From contig JAPLDH010000077.1 of the NCBI GenBank assembly GCA_026391355.1, forward strand, positions 124,001 through 188,000: a stretch of 64,000 nucleotides of DNA. The letters are read 5' to 3'. The stretch is from Bacteroidota bacterium (GTDB lineage Bacteria > Bacteroidota > Bacteroidia > Bacteroidales > FEN-979). Of this stretch, positions 8,365-17,492 are shown piece after piece. Every line of letters starts with the position of its first letter. Positions within the stretch are counted from its first letter, which is position 1. The notes under the pieces were generated by a model that was not told the DNA's origin, did not search any database, and saw only the letters and a program-made list of their open reading frames with translations. A program made the translations under genes and the position numbers.

Positions 8365-9456
8365 ATGAGAACGATTAAGATATTTCTTGCTTCCTCAGCC
8401 GAACTGAATGCCGACAAAGAGCAGGTTGAATTGTTTATCAGCCGCAAAAACAAAGACTTTAACAAGAAACGGTTGTTTCTTGAACTTTCTACATGGAAGG
8501 ACTTTATCAGCGCCATGACTGAAGAACATTCGCAGGAGAAATACAATCAGTATATTCGTTCCTGTGATATTGCCTTATTTCTGTTTCATACCCAATTGGG
8601 AAGGTTTACCAAAGCTGAGTTCGATACAGCACATCTGGCTTTTCTTAACAGCACGGGTCATTTTAAGAAACCCCTGATTTATACGTTTTTTATGAATGAT
8701 AAAAATGAAACAACTGAGATATCTGACTTTCGCAGTTATATCGACAGCATGGATCATTTCTATGATACCTATAATTCGCCTGAGGATTTGTTCGTAAAAC
8801 TCAACAGGCAACTCGATAAACTCGAAAATCAAGGCGCTATTAAAGGAGAGGCAATAGATACTCCTAAAATCATTAAGTATGCTGTTTACTATTTCCTTCT
8901 GCCACTCCTGGTTTTGGGAGGGGCGATTCTGGCCTGGTACTATTATCAGCCTGGTAATTTAACAGTAAGGGTAAAAGAAGTACGGTCAATACCCGGATTG
9001 TCCTTTCAGGAAGGAACAATTATATTGACCTATGGCGACAAAACAGAAACACTTAAAATCAAGGAGGAAGTGATCTTTAAACAGATCCCTTCAAAATACA
9101 AGCGGGAATCATTAAAACTCAGCTTTGCCGCTCCCGGTTATCAGAAGATGGACACCTTGATCAATCTTGGAAATTTGATGGTTTTGCCCATCAAAAGGGA
9201 TAACTCATTGGGTATTATCTTCGGTTCGGTTCATGACGAGGAGAACCTCCCGGTTCAGGATGTTTCAATTTCAGTTAAAGACCTTCAAACAAAAACCGAC
9301 GCGAACGGGACTTTCAGAATTAACATACCCATCGAAAAACAAGCTGAAGAACAGCGGTTGACGGCTTACAAACCAGGCTATCAGGTATGGGATTTTTCCG
9401 GAGTACCTTCACAGACCATTGAATGGAAAATAATGTTACTAAAATTAACTAAATGA
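8365..9456 (+). CDS. DUF4062/TIR-like N-terminal domain, one membrane helix, regulatory beta-sandwich
   Basis: This 363-residue protein opens a seven-gene operon. Residues 4-90 resemble DUF4062-type domains: a first strand ending in Ser-Ser (IKIFLASSAEL), a central strand with Glu-Trp-type residues (LFLELSTWKDF), YNQYIRSCDIALFLFHTQLG, then FTKAEFDTA. This alpha/beta domain is known mostly from predicted bacterial conflict and signalling proteins, often as a sensor or effector. One transmembrane helix follows (about 170-193, AVYYFLLPLLVLGGAILAW). The C-terminal half ends in a carboxypeptidase-regulatory-like sandwich (about 280-345; TDANGTFRINI) predicted to be periplasmic. So the protein links a cytosolic domain to the periplasm. 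It overlaps the next gene by ATGA. The assignment to DUF4062 is by motif pattern only. Confidence 0.7.
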   Translation: MRTIKIFLASSAELNADKEQVELFISRKNKDFNKKRLFLELSTWKDFISAMTEEHSQEKYNQYIRSCDIALFLFHTQLGRFTKAEFDTAHLAFLNSTGHFKKPLIYTFFMNDKNETTEISDFRSYIDSMDHFYDTYNSPEDLFVKLNRQLDKLENQGAIKGEAIDTPKIIKYAVYYFLLPLLVLGGAILAWYYYQPGNLTVRVKEVRSIPGLSFQEGTIILTYGDKTETLKIKEEVIFKQIPSKYKRESLKLSFAAPGYQKMDTLINLGNLMVLPIKRDNSLGIIFGSVHDEENLPVQDVSISVKDLQTKTDANGTFRINIPIEKQAEEQRLTAYKPGYQVWDFSGVPSQTIEWKIMLLKLTK

Positions 9457-12400
9457 ATAAGCTGCTTGTCGCTGTCTTAAGCACTCTGTCTCTCTTTGCC
9501 AATGCTCAACTGATACAGAAAGGTATCGCTGTTGAAATGAATTCAGGGAAAAGGCCTGTTTCCAATGTCGCCGTCAATGTTACAGGAGCCCAGCCAACCT
9601 ATTCAGATAATGCAGGTCTTTTTACATTGAGTATCAAAAATACAACCCCTGGAAAAAAAATATTGGTAAGAGATGTAAATAAAACGAATTATATCATCAC
9701 CAATAAGGATGAAATATTCAGCAGATGGGTGATAACCATCGATGCCGACCCCTGGTTACACCGCATTGAAATTGCTCACATCGACTCAATTGAGGCATGG
9801 AAGCGGCAATACAAAGCCACAGCAGAGGCCAATGCCCGGAAAAATTACGATCAGCAGGTAACGCAACTGAAGCAGGAATTGGCCAGGACAAAAATCTCCA
9901 ATTTTGAATACACCAAAAAAATTAAGGAATTGGAGGAGAATCTGAGCAATGCAAATGCCCGGTCGGATGAACTGGCTGAGCGGTTTGCCTATATTAATTT
10001 TGACTTTGCTTTGCCCTTTATCAATGACGCACTGAAAGCCTACAGAAACGGAGATATTGACAAAGCCTCTCAATTGCTGGACAATATAGATATTGCAGGT
10101 GGTTTAGAAAATTCAGGAAGGAATGTTAACCAGGCAGAAGAACAATTGGCGAAATACAAGGAAGAACGGCGCCAATGGATTGAAGCTGCGAAGACGAAAG
10201 CCGATATTTTTGTTACACTGATAAAACCCGATTCCGCTTACCGCTATTATGAAATGGCCGCTCTTGCCGATACTTCACAATTTGCCAATTTGCTGAGTTT
10301 CGCTGAATTTCTGCTTCAACAGAACAGGATTTCACAAGGAATGACCTGGCTTCAGAAAGCCCGGCGTCATTCCTCCAATGATGAAGAAAACGCCAAAGTA
10401 TTATACAATATCGGACTGGCATATTATCATCTCAGGGACTTTAAACTTTCTGAACGGTATTATTTGCAGGTATTGGAAATCAGGAAGAAGCAGGTCAGTC
10501 AGGACTCTTTGAAATATTTACCGGATATGGCATTAACAATGAATAACCTTGGAAACGTTTATGGTGCAACAAGCAGAAATGCTGAAAGAGAGGAAATGTA
10601 CCTGAAATCATTCTCAATACGACAGAGACTGACAAAAATAAACCCCGACAAGTATTTACAAGATCTGGCAAATTCATATAATAACCTGGGCATAATCTAT
10701 AAAGATAAACTGGATTATAATCAGGCGGAGCAGTTGTATAACCAGGGCCTGGGTCTTTATAAGCAGATGAAAAACAAGGAAAATCTGTCAGGTTATGCAA
10801 GAACTCTCACAAATATCGGGAGCCTGCATCAGGAGAAAAAAGACACACTGCAGGCTGAGAAAAACCTCAAGGAGGCCCTTTCAATTTACCAATCGTTTGC
10901 TGAGTTGAACAGAGAGAAATATTTGCCAAATGTGGCAAGTTGTTATTTCATGCTGGGTCGTTTTTATTTATCAATAAATGAATATCTTCCGGCAAAGGAG
11001 AACTTCACACATTCAAAAATTATCAACGAAGAGTTATCTGCCATCGATTCACTTATTTACACTGATCATGTATTTGAGTGTTTAGACAACCTTGCCCATA
11101 TCTGTTTTGTGCAGAAGGATTTTGTTACTGCAAAGCTAATATACAAAAGTTTACTGGAAATGCTCGATAACCAGTCCACATCAGATACTGATCATCTGGC
11201 ACATACAGCCCGGATAATAGATCGGTTGGGGAAATCTGCTAACAAATTGGGAGAATTGCCAGCTTCGGAACAGTACTTTCAAAGAGAACTGGATATTTAT
11301 ACCAGACTTACCGCTGAGAATCCTGAAAAATACAGAAAAGAAACTGCGGATGTGTACTTAGAATTGCTGGTGTTTTATGGTGACCGACGTGATACTTTAA
11401 AAGCATTAAACAATTATGACAGGGCTCTTGAAATTTATAATATATTACAAGATACAAATATGATTCGAATTTGTTATTCATTGATGGGTGCAGTCTATCA
11501 GGAGTGGCAAAACTACGGTGAAGCGATAAATAAGTATCGCAAAGCGATTTCTATCCTGGAACAGATGGTCATATCAGATTCTGCTTTCCGGTTTAAAGGG
11601 TTGGTTTTCTTGTATCAACTAATAGGGTCTGCTCTTTCAAATCAGGCAAACTATTCAGAAGCAGAAGTGGCATACAATAAATCATTGGAATATTCTCAAA
11701 AAGTTATCAAAGAAGAACCGGATTTTTATGTAGGTGCATTGATTGATGTCGGTCATGTACAGCTATTGAAAAAAGATTATTTATCATCTGAAAAAGCATA
11801 TAGTAAAGCGCTGGAATCCTGCAATAAATATCTTCCGCAAGGATCCGAATCGAATCAAAACCGAAAAGCGCGGATTTTCTCAGGATTCGGACAATTATAT
11901 GACAATCTGAACAATCGGGATTCAACAGAGAAATACTATGAGAAATCAATCGCACTTTACCGGAAATTGGTTTTACTGAACTCTGGTGATTACATGCCGG
12001 CCCTTGCCTCCATATGCAAATCATCAGCTAATTTTCATTTCGGGTATATGAGAATACCCGCTGATACGATCGTATCTTATTATAAAACAGCCATCGAATA
12101 CTACAACTCGACAGTAAAAAACTATCCCGAATGGGGATTATATAATTTGGCAACAACATACCCTATGTTAGGTGCTGCTTATCTGTTTTTATTAAAAGAC
12201 ACCATAAATGGGATAAATTATTATAAAATTGCGTTAGATGTTAGTACTAAATTGGTTGAAATAAATCCTGATAAATATTTATCGGATTTGGAATCAATCT
12301 TAGTTCTTGGGTTTATTGAATATCACAAACCTCTGCATGATACAGTATCCCTTAAGAAGGAGTATTCTCAGATATTTGGGATCCGGAAAAAACTGGCTGT

Positions 12401-13649
12401 TAAGGATCCTTCAAATTACGTTGGAAAAGTTATTGAAACTGCACTCTGTGCCGATTCTTTAGATAGCAATATGAAAAACCGGAGGATTAACGGGGCTTAC
12501 TTTGGAAACGTTATTGCCTGGTGTGACTCATTAAGCAAAACCAGAAACAATACATTGAAAATTTCCATAGCCAGTTCAATGGTTAAAGAAGCAGAATCAT
12601 TCTATTATAAGAGCGATACGTTACTTGCTGAAGTGCTATTCCATAAAACTGCTGAAATCTATTCCTTATCTGACCTACAGTCTGAAGATCTAAATACAGG
12701 GTTAGCCAGTGTTTACAATTATCTTGGGATAATAAACTATGACAAAAAGTTGTTCCCTGCAGCCGAAAAGTACTATACCCTGGCATTGAGTTATGCTGAA
12801 AGACAAAACCGGAAAGACTCGGTTTGTTGTGATCTGAATATCATCATGATATTAAATAATTTTGGCTGGTTATACAAGGAGTTTACCAATAAAACCGGGG
12901 AAATCAGGTATAAAGAGTCCGGGTTAATATATGTAGGGAAAATCGTGGACCGCCTGAAGTGTTGTTCAGATACCATGATTATCAATAAGTACCAAAAAAA
13001 GTCAGATGAACTGAACGATTTTTTCAGGAATGTGAATTGTGATATAATAAAAGCAGAGCTGTTATGCTTTCAGGGAGATAGTATTCTGATAAATACAGGA
13101 GATTCTGTTAAAGCATATCAATGTTATGAAAAAGCGGTTGGTTTGGTTTCAGGAGTTGTGAAAATAAAACGTGACCCGGAAAATATCTGGACTTTGTCAC
13201 AGATATATGAACGTGAAGTTAGTTGTTTTGATGCTAAACACAATGAAAAAAGAATTGAAATTTTTGAAAAAACACGAGATCTGCGTCTTGAAGTTTACAG
13301 CACTTATAAGACTGAAACTACCATTCCGGCTATGGCCGGATGCTATAGTAATTTATCATGTTATTACTCATTTGGCAAACGGTTTGTCCAGGCAGAAGAA
13401 ATGGCCGGGAAAGGTCTCGAAGTAGATAGTTCCCAAACATATATTTATACTAATTATGCTGTTGCCCTTCTTTTCCAGGGTAAATACGAAGAAGCCAAAA
13501 AAATTTACCTTGAACTAAAAGATAAGGAATATCCTGAGGATAAAACCAAAACTTTCAAATACTTCTTTTTACAGGATTTAGATGAGTTAGAAAAAGCCGG
13601 CATCACCCATCCCGATGTAGCCAAAATACGAACCCTGTTAACCAATTAA
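9453..13649 (+). CDS. Giant periplasmic/secreted TPR protein with coiled coil
   Basis: This 1398-residue protein starts with a signal peptide (NKLLVAVLSTLSLFANAQ). It continues with a carboxypeptidase-regulatory-like domain (about 25-75), a coiled coil (about 105-175, rich in KELEENL-type heptads) and then tetratricopeptide repeats to the end. Many repeats are of the TPR_12/kinesin-light-chain style (for example NNLGNVYGATSRNAEREEMY and NNLGIIYKDKLDYNQAEQLY). About twenty or more helical pairs are spread over 1200 residues. It probably acts as a large protein-binding scaffold in the periplasm or at the outer surface. It shares its N-terminal sandwich type with the C-terminus of the preceding membrane protein, which it overlaps by 4 bp, so the two may bind each other. 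No enzyme motif is seen. Confidence 0.8.
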   Translation: MNKLLVAVLSTLSLFANAQLIQKGIAVEMNSGKRPVSNVAVNVTGAQPTYSDNAGLFTLSIKNTTPGKKILVRDVNKTNYIITNKDEIFSRWVITIDADPWLHRIEIAHIDSIEAWKRQYKATAEANARKNYDQQVTQLKQELARTKISNFEYTKKIKELEENLSNANARSDELAERFAYINFDFALPFINDALKAYRNGDIDKASQLLDNIDIAGGLENSGRNVNQAEEQLAKYKEERRQWIEAAKTKADIFVTLIKPDSAYRYYEMAALADTSQFANLLSFAEFLLQQNRISQGMTWLQKARRHSSNDEENAKVLYNIGLAYYHLRDFKLSERYYLQVLEIRKKQVSQDSLKYLPDMALTMNNLGNVYGATSRNAEREEMYLKSFSIRQRLTKINPDKYLQDLANSYNNLGIIYKDKLDYNQAEQLYNQGLGLYKQMKNKENLSGYARTLTNIGSLHQEKKDTLQAEKNLKEALSIYQSFAELNREKYLPNVASCYFMLGRFYLSINEYLPAKENFTHSKIINEELSAIDSLIYTDHVFECLDNLAHICFVQKDFVTAKLIYKSLLEMLDNQSTSDTDHLAHTARIIDRLGKSANKLGELPASEQYFQRELDIYTRLTAENPEKYRKETADVYLELLVFYGDRRDTLKALNNYDRALEIYNILQDTNMIRICYSLMGAVYQEWQNYGEAINKYRKAISILEQMVISDSAFRFKGLVFLYQLIGSALSNQANYSEAEVAYNKSLEYSQKVIKEEPDFYVGALIDVGHVQLLKKDYLSSEKAYSKALESCNKYLPQGSESNQNRKARIFSGFGQLYDNLNNRDSTEKYYEKSIALYRKLVLLNSGDYMPALASICKSSANFHFGYMRIPADTIVSYYKTAIEYYNSTVKNYPEWGLYNLATTYPMLGAAYLFLLKDTINGINYYKIALDVSTKLVEINPDKYLSDLESILVLGFIEYHKPLHDTVSLKKEYSQIFGIRKKLAVKDPSNYVGKVIETALCADSLDSNMKNRRINGAYFGNVIAWCDSLSKTRNNTLKISIASSMVKEAESFYYKSDTLLAEVLFHKTAEIYSLSDLQSEDLNTGLASVYNYLGIINYDKKLFPAAEKYYTLALSYAERQNRKDSVCCDLNIIMILNNFGWLYKEFTNKTGEIRYKESGLIYVGKIVDRLKCCSDTMIINKYQKKSDELNDFFRNVNCDIIKAELLCFQGDSILINTGDSVKAYQCYEKAVGLVSGVVKIKRDPENIWTLSQIYEREVSCFDAKHNEKRIEIFEKTRDLRLEVYSTYKTETTIPAMAGCYSNLSCYYSFGKRFVQAEEMAGKGLEVDSSQTYIYTNYAVALLFQGKYEEAKKIYLELKDKEYPEDKTKTFKYFFLQDLDELEKAGITHPDVAKIRTLLTN

Positions 13650-13664
13650 TTAATCAAACCTTCA

Positions 13665-14543
13665 ATGATCAGCCCACAGGATTTTATACATCCCGAAGAC
13701 GAAGAAGCCCGCCGGAATCTGGAGGCCATACCGGGTTTTGCCACTGCTGTTAAAGCATTTTTAAGGCTGGGTATGGAGCAGTATTACCATGGCATCAATA
13801 TGGCCTCAAAAATCCGGTTATCGGAAAAGCAATTGCCCGAACTTTATCGAAAACTGCCTCCCATTTGCCAAAAGTTAAATATCGGGGAACCCGAGTTTTT
13901 CCTCGAAATGAATCCTGCTCCCAATGCTTATACTTTTGGCGATACACGTTTATTCCTGACCATTACTTCCGGTTTGGTCGAATACCTTACCGAAGAAGAG
14001 GTGAATGCTGTAATTGCCCATGAATGCGGACATATTGCCTGTCATCATGTGTTATACCACACCATGGCCAATTTGCTTAAAGCAGGTGCTGATATGTTCG
14101 GGATGCTCGGTGTGTTAACGACACCCATTCAGTTGGGATTGCTCTACTGGAGCCGCAGGAGTGAACTTTCAGCCGACCGGGCTGCTGCTGCGGCTATGGG
14201 AAGCGCTAAACCGGTTATCGAAACGATGGTTCGTCTTTCGGGAGGTTCGAAAAGTATTACCGGCAAAGTAGATATCAAGGAGTATGCTGCCCAGGCCGAT
14301 GCATACGATACCTTGCAGGAATCGAATTGGGACAAAATCCTGCAAACAGCCGCCATTGCCTGGCAATCGCATCCTTTTGCCGCGGTTCGTGTTCGCGAAA
14401 TCCTGAAATGGTGCGACACCGAACACTATCAGCAGCTAATGGATAACATCAAACTTCAGGAATCAGGCACAAAATGTTTCAATTGCCATCAGCCGATTGA
14501 TGTAAACTGGATATTCTGCAAGTTCTGCGGAACAAAAAATTAA
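13665..14543 (+). CDS. M48-family zinc metallopeptidase with C-terminal zinc ribbon
   Basis: This 292-residue protein has the M48 (HtpX/Ste24/Oma1-like) active site: HECGH at 119-123 supplies two zinc-ligand histidines and the catalytic Glu, and ELSADR at 167-172 supplies the third ligand. Unlike HtpX, it lacks N-terminal membrane helices; only a hydrophobic stretch at about 141-161 separates the two motifs. It has no signal peptide and is probably cytosolic. At the C-terminus it carries a small four-Cys zinc ribbon (CFNC, then CKFCGTKN), a module that often mediates protein contacts. The next gene ends in a similar ribbon. It begins 15 bp after the TPR gene and belongs to the same operon. 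Its substrate is unknown. Confidence 0.85.
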   Translation: MISPQDFIHPEDEEARRNLEAIPGFATAVKAFLRLGMEQYYHGINMASKIRLSEKQLPELYRKLPPICQKLNIGEPEFFLEMNPAPNAYTFGDTRLFLTITSGLVEYLTEEEVNAVIAHECGHIACHHVLYHTMANLLKAGADMFGMLGVLTTPIQLGLLYWSRRSELSADRAAAAAMGSAKPVIETMVRLSGGSKSITGKVDIKEYAAQADAYDTLQESNWDKILQTAAIAWQSHPFAAVRVREILKWCDTEHYQQLMDNIKLQESGTKCFNCHQPIDVNWIFCKFCGTKN

Positions 14544-14591
14544 CTGCCAATCAAACAACAACAGGATAATCATCGTTAATTTTTTCATCTC

Positions 14592-15104
14592 ATGGGAACG
14601 TTTAAATCATCAAAAATTATCAATGGATCACCTTCTCTGATTCCACAGGTCGGTCGCGACGTGATGAACTATTTTTTAGCAGAAGGTTACGATGTTAAAG
14701 GCGATTCGCTGATTAGCGGCGGCTATGATATTTCGGTTTCGAAAGGAGGCATGTTTAAAGCAGTGTTGGGTATGAAGACTGCTTTGAAAATTGTTATCCG
14801 ACCGCAAGGAGGCCAGATTGCCATGGAATCCGGGGTCGGTGTGTTTGGGCAGCAGGCTATCCCAACCGTTATTTCCATGCTATTTTTCTGGCCGGTGCTG
14901 ATTACACAAATCTGGGGGATCGTGAAACAATCGAAACTCGACGAAAAGTCCATTGAAATTGCTGAAGCAAGCATTCTTCAACACAGCAAAGGAACGGTCA
15001 GTTCTTCATTAGCTCAGGAACAAAATAGCAAATTCTGCACCCAATGCGGGACGCCCAATGCTGAAGGAGTCAAGTTTTGCCGGGAGTGCGGAGGAAAATT
15101 GTAA
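14592..15104 (+). CDS. Zinc-ribbon membrane protein of unknown function
   Basis: I do not recognise a family for the body of this 170-residue protein. Residues 1-80 form a soluble alpha/beta-like domain (VMNYFLAEGYDV, then ALKIVIRPQGGQIAMESG). A hydrophobic segment follows (about 88-111, IPTVISMLFFWPVLITQIWGIV). The C-terminus is a canonical double-CxxC zinc ribbon (CTQCGTPNAEGVKFCRECGG, 149-168). The pattern, a lipid- or membrane-facing domain tethered by a helix with a terminal ribbon, recalls many uncharacterised zinc-ribbon proteins of stress operons. It sits between an M48 peptidase, which also ends in a ribbon, and a membrane RyR/TrkA protein, so a shared complex or a substrate-protease relation is possible (inference). 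Confidence 0.7.
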   Translation: MGTFKSSKIINGSPSLIPQVGRDVMNYFLAEGYDVKGDSLISGGYDISVSKGGMFKAVLGMKTALKIVIRPQGGQIAMESGVGVFGQQAIPTVISMLFFWPVLITQIWGIVKQSKLDEKSIEIAEASILQHSKGTVSSSLAQEQNSKFCTQCGTPNAEGVKFCRECGGKL

Positions 15105-15133
15105 AGATTTGAAATAAACTTTAATCTAAAACG

Positions 15134-17080
15134 ATGTTAATAATTTCCCTTTATATCTCTCTGCAGATACTCATTTTCTTCATGAGGTATAAAAACCGTC
15201 CCAATGGTTTTATGCACTTTATGAAATATGTATTGGTTCCACTGACAATAGCCGGAGGGTGGACCATGTATTTTATCGGTTATTGCAGGTGCGAACCTGA
15301 ACAGATAATGACCAACGGATTACTCGCTGTATTTTCAACTGCCCGGTTGTTTATCCTCGGAAACGATCTGATCGAAATACATCCCTGCGTTGAAACTGAT
15401 CATCTGTTTATGCTGTGGTTTTCTGTTTTCGGAGCTTCGGCGGCTTTTATTTCAGCGTCCATCCTGATCCATTTATTCGGGAAAAAATTGATAACATGGT
15501 GTAAAATCCGGATGGACCGGTCAGGTGAAACCCATATTTTTTTCGGGGTTAATATGGCATCACTGTCGCTTGCGAAAGATCTGCTAAAAAACAAAAAATC
15601 CCGCCTGGTGATCTTTGTTCAGAAAATGGATAGAAACGAAGACGACTCATTATATAATGAGGTGGAAGAATCGGGTGCTTTCCTCATTTCCAGGGAATCG
15701 GTTATGGAAAGCCTTGAACTCGAAAAGGAAGAAAGTATCCTTCATACACACAAAGGAGGAAGCGATTATATCCGAAGCGACGATCCCAGTCCAAGGAATC
15801 TCAAGAAATTAGGTTTAATCAGTAAAGTGCTTAACCGAACCACTCACCTGTATTTTCTATCCGGCAGGGAAGAGTGGAACCTGGGCAAGTCACGTTCTGT
15901 TCTTGACGAAATTAATTCCTTATCACCCGGAAAACCTGTGACCCTGCATATCCGCACAACATCGCCTGAACTTGAGGATGTATTTCATCAAAGCCTTCCC
16001 AGGCTTTCCCCTAATGTTAAAATCAACCTGATAAATCTTTCGGAAATTGTTTCCCGCCAGTTGATCTGCAAATTTAATCCTGTTGACTGGATAGATAAGG
16101 ATATTCAAAAGGCAGCGGCATCAAAAGATTTTACTGTGTTTGTTGTTGGATTCGGGCAGACCGGCAGCGCTGTTTTAAAAAAACTCCTTGAATATGGTCA
16201 GTTTTCCGGTTCTGAGTTTAATGCAGTAGTGGTTGATAAAGATTTACAGACAAAGAAAGGCCGGTTTGAAGTATGTTTCCCGGGTCTTCTTTCCAATTAC
16301 AACATTGAGTTTGCCGAAACCGGTCCCGGCAGGTCAGCGTTTTATAATCTGGTAAAGCAACATATAAACAAGCTGGATTATTTATTACTTACCATGGGGA
16401 ACGACTACCTCAACATACAGACGGCCACAGATATTCAGCAGTTCCTCTTAAAATCAACCGGCAAACGGATCCGGATCCTTGCTCAGGTAAAAGACAACAA
16501 AAATTATGATATGCTGTTTGAAACCTCAAAACAGGTCAGCGTTTCAATTTTCGGCAGGGAAAAGGACATTTTCACAGAAAACATCGTTGTTCGCGGAAAT
16601 CTGGAAAAAGCAGCAAGGAAGATCCATGATTATTACAATTCAAAGAAGGAGGATGGTTCTAAACGCCAATCCTGGAGCGAACTCTCTGTTATCAAACAAC
16701 TATCGAATATATCGGCTGCAAATCATATATATACGAAGCTAACACTTGCCGGATTAACGGTTGACGATGTTAAACAGTTTGCGACAACTGAAGATTTCGT
16801 AAATTTTTTAGGCCATGACAGAATGGAGAACCTGGCAAAAGAGGAACACCTTCGCTGGAATGCCTTGCATTTTGCGAATGGCTGGAATACCTGGGAACTG
16901 AACGAAATCCCTGGGAATGCTACATCCAACAAAGATGAGGTGAGAAAACTGCATGCCTGTCTGGTGAGTTGGGAAGATCTTACGCATGTAAAAGAACGGT
17001 TTAAAGAGGACTATTACGCCTATGACTATGAGAATGTTAGCAATATTTTTGAATTGATCAGGGATGGAATCTATGGTTAA
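15134..17080 (+). CDS. Membrane protein with two TrkA-N/Rossmann-like domains and a C-terminal RyR domain
   Basis: This 648-residue protein begins with about three hydrophobic segments (1-18, 30-50, 91-116) that may form a membrane or channel-like anchor. Two nucleotide-binding-like alpha/beta domains follow. The first, from about 134, has HIFFGVNMASLSLAKDLL with a degenerate loop. The second, from about 334, has FVVGFGQTGSAVLKKLL, a good GxGxxG TrkA-N loop, followed by VVVDKD with the acidic residue typical for NAD(H) ribose binding. Residues about 555-640 match the RyR domain first found in ryanodine receptors and later in prokaryotic conflict proteins (LAKEEHLRWNALHFANGW and HACLVSWEDLT). 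It could be a ligand-gated sensor or effector at the membrane. It overlaps the next gene and is part of the operon. Confidence 0.78.
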   Translation: MLIISLYISLQILIFFMRYKNRPNGFMHFMKYVLVPLTIAGGWTMYFIGYCRCEPEQIMTNGLLAVFSTARLFILGNDLIEIHPCVETDHLFMLWFSVFGASAAFISASILIHLFGKKLITWCKIRMDRSGETHIFFGVNMASLSLAKDLLKNKKSRLVIFVQKMDRNEDDSLYNEVEESGAFLISRESVMESLELEKEESILHTHKGGSDYIRSDDPSPRNLKKLGLISKVLNRTTHLYFLSGREEWNLGKSRSVLDEINSLSPGKPVTLHIRTTSPELEDVFHQSLPRLSPNVKINLINLSEIVSRQLICKFNPVDWIDKDIQKAAASKDFTVFVVGFGQTGSAVLKKLLEYGQFSGSEFNAVVVDKDLQTKKGRFEVCFPGLLSNYNIEFAETGPGRSAFYNLVKQHINKLDYLLLTMGNDYLNIQTATDIQQFLLKSTGKRIRILAQVKDNKNYDMLFETSKQVSVSIFGREKDIFTENIVVRGNLEKAARKIHDYYNSKKEDGSKRQSWSELSVIKQLSNISAANHIYTKLTLAGLTVDDVKQFATTEDFVNFLGHDRMENLAKEEHLRWNALHFANGWNTWELNEIPGNATSNKDEVRKLHACLVSWEDLTHVKERFKEDYYAYDYENVSNIFELIRDGIYG

Positions 17081-17492
17081 AGTTACGATAAACAAATTGG
17101 AGGATGGTACTTTTCATAAAGTTACCCAAACCGATAAAGTGGCTGAATTTGAATTCCTGGGAGATACCTATTCTTATTCTCAACTGGATTCTGCCACAAC
17201 ATTAAAAGTGTATTGGGATAATTATCACTCAGAAAGAAAGCTTGTGAAGGATAAGTATGGGCGCCTGTTCCATTATCGTTATGATGAAGAGATGAATTTT
17301 GATGGTGGTGATGACCGGCTTGATCTTTTATGGACGCTGGTAGCCAATGAAACAGATTCGGATGATTTGTCCTGCAAAAGTGGTCTGTCATTATTACGGG
17401 AACCTTATGTAGCCTCTGCCGAAACCGATTGGGTTGCTGCACACGAAGATATCAATAGTAATTCCATGGAAAAATTAAAAACAGGCCAATGA
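17064..17492 (+). CDS. Acidic hypothetical protein
   Basis: This protein of 142 residues (139 if it starts at the ATG at 17073, which gives the more natural N-terminus MVKVTINKLEDG) is not recognised. It is acidic, has no signal peptide or membrane segment, and looks like a small beta-rich domain (FEFLGDTYSYSQL, LKVYWDNYHSE, GRLFHYRYDEEMNFDGGDD). It overlaps the RyR/TrkA gene upstream by 8 or 17 bp and the next gene by ATGA, so translational coupling is likely. A role as a small regulatory or immunity-type partner of the RyR protein is possible but not shown. Confidence 0.6.
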   Translation: MESMVKVTINKLEDGTFHKVTQTDKVAEFEFLGDTYSYSQLDSATTLKVYWDNYHSERKLVKDKYGRLFHYRYDEEMNFDGGDDRLDLLWTLVANETDSDDLSCKSGLSLLREPYVASAETDWVAAHEDINSNSMEKLKTGQ

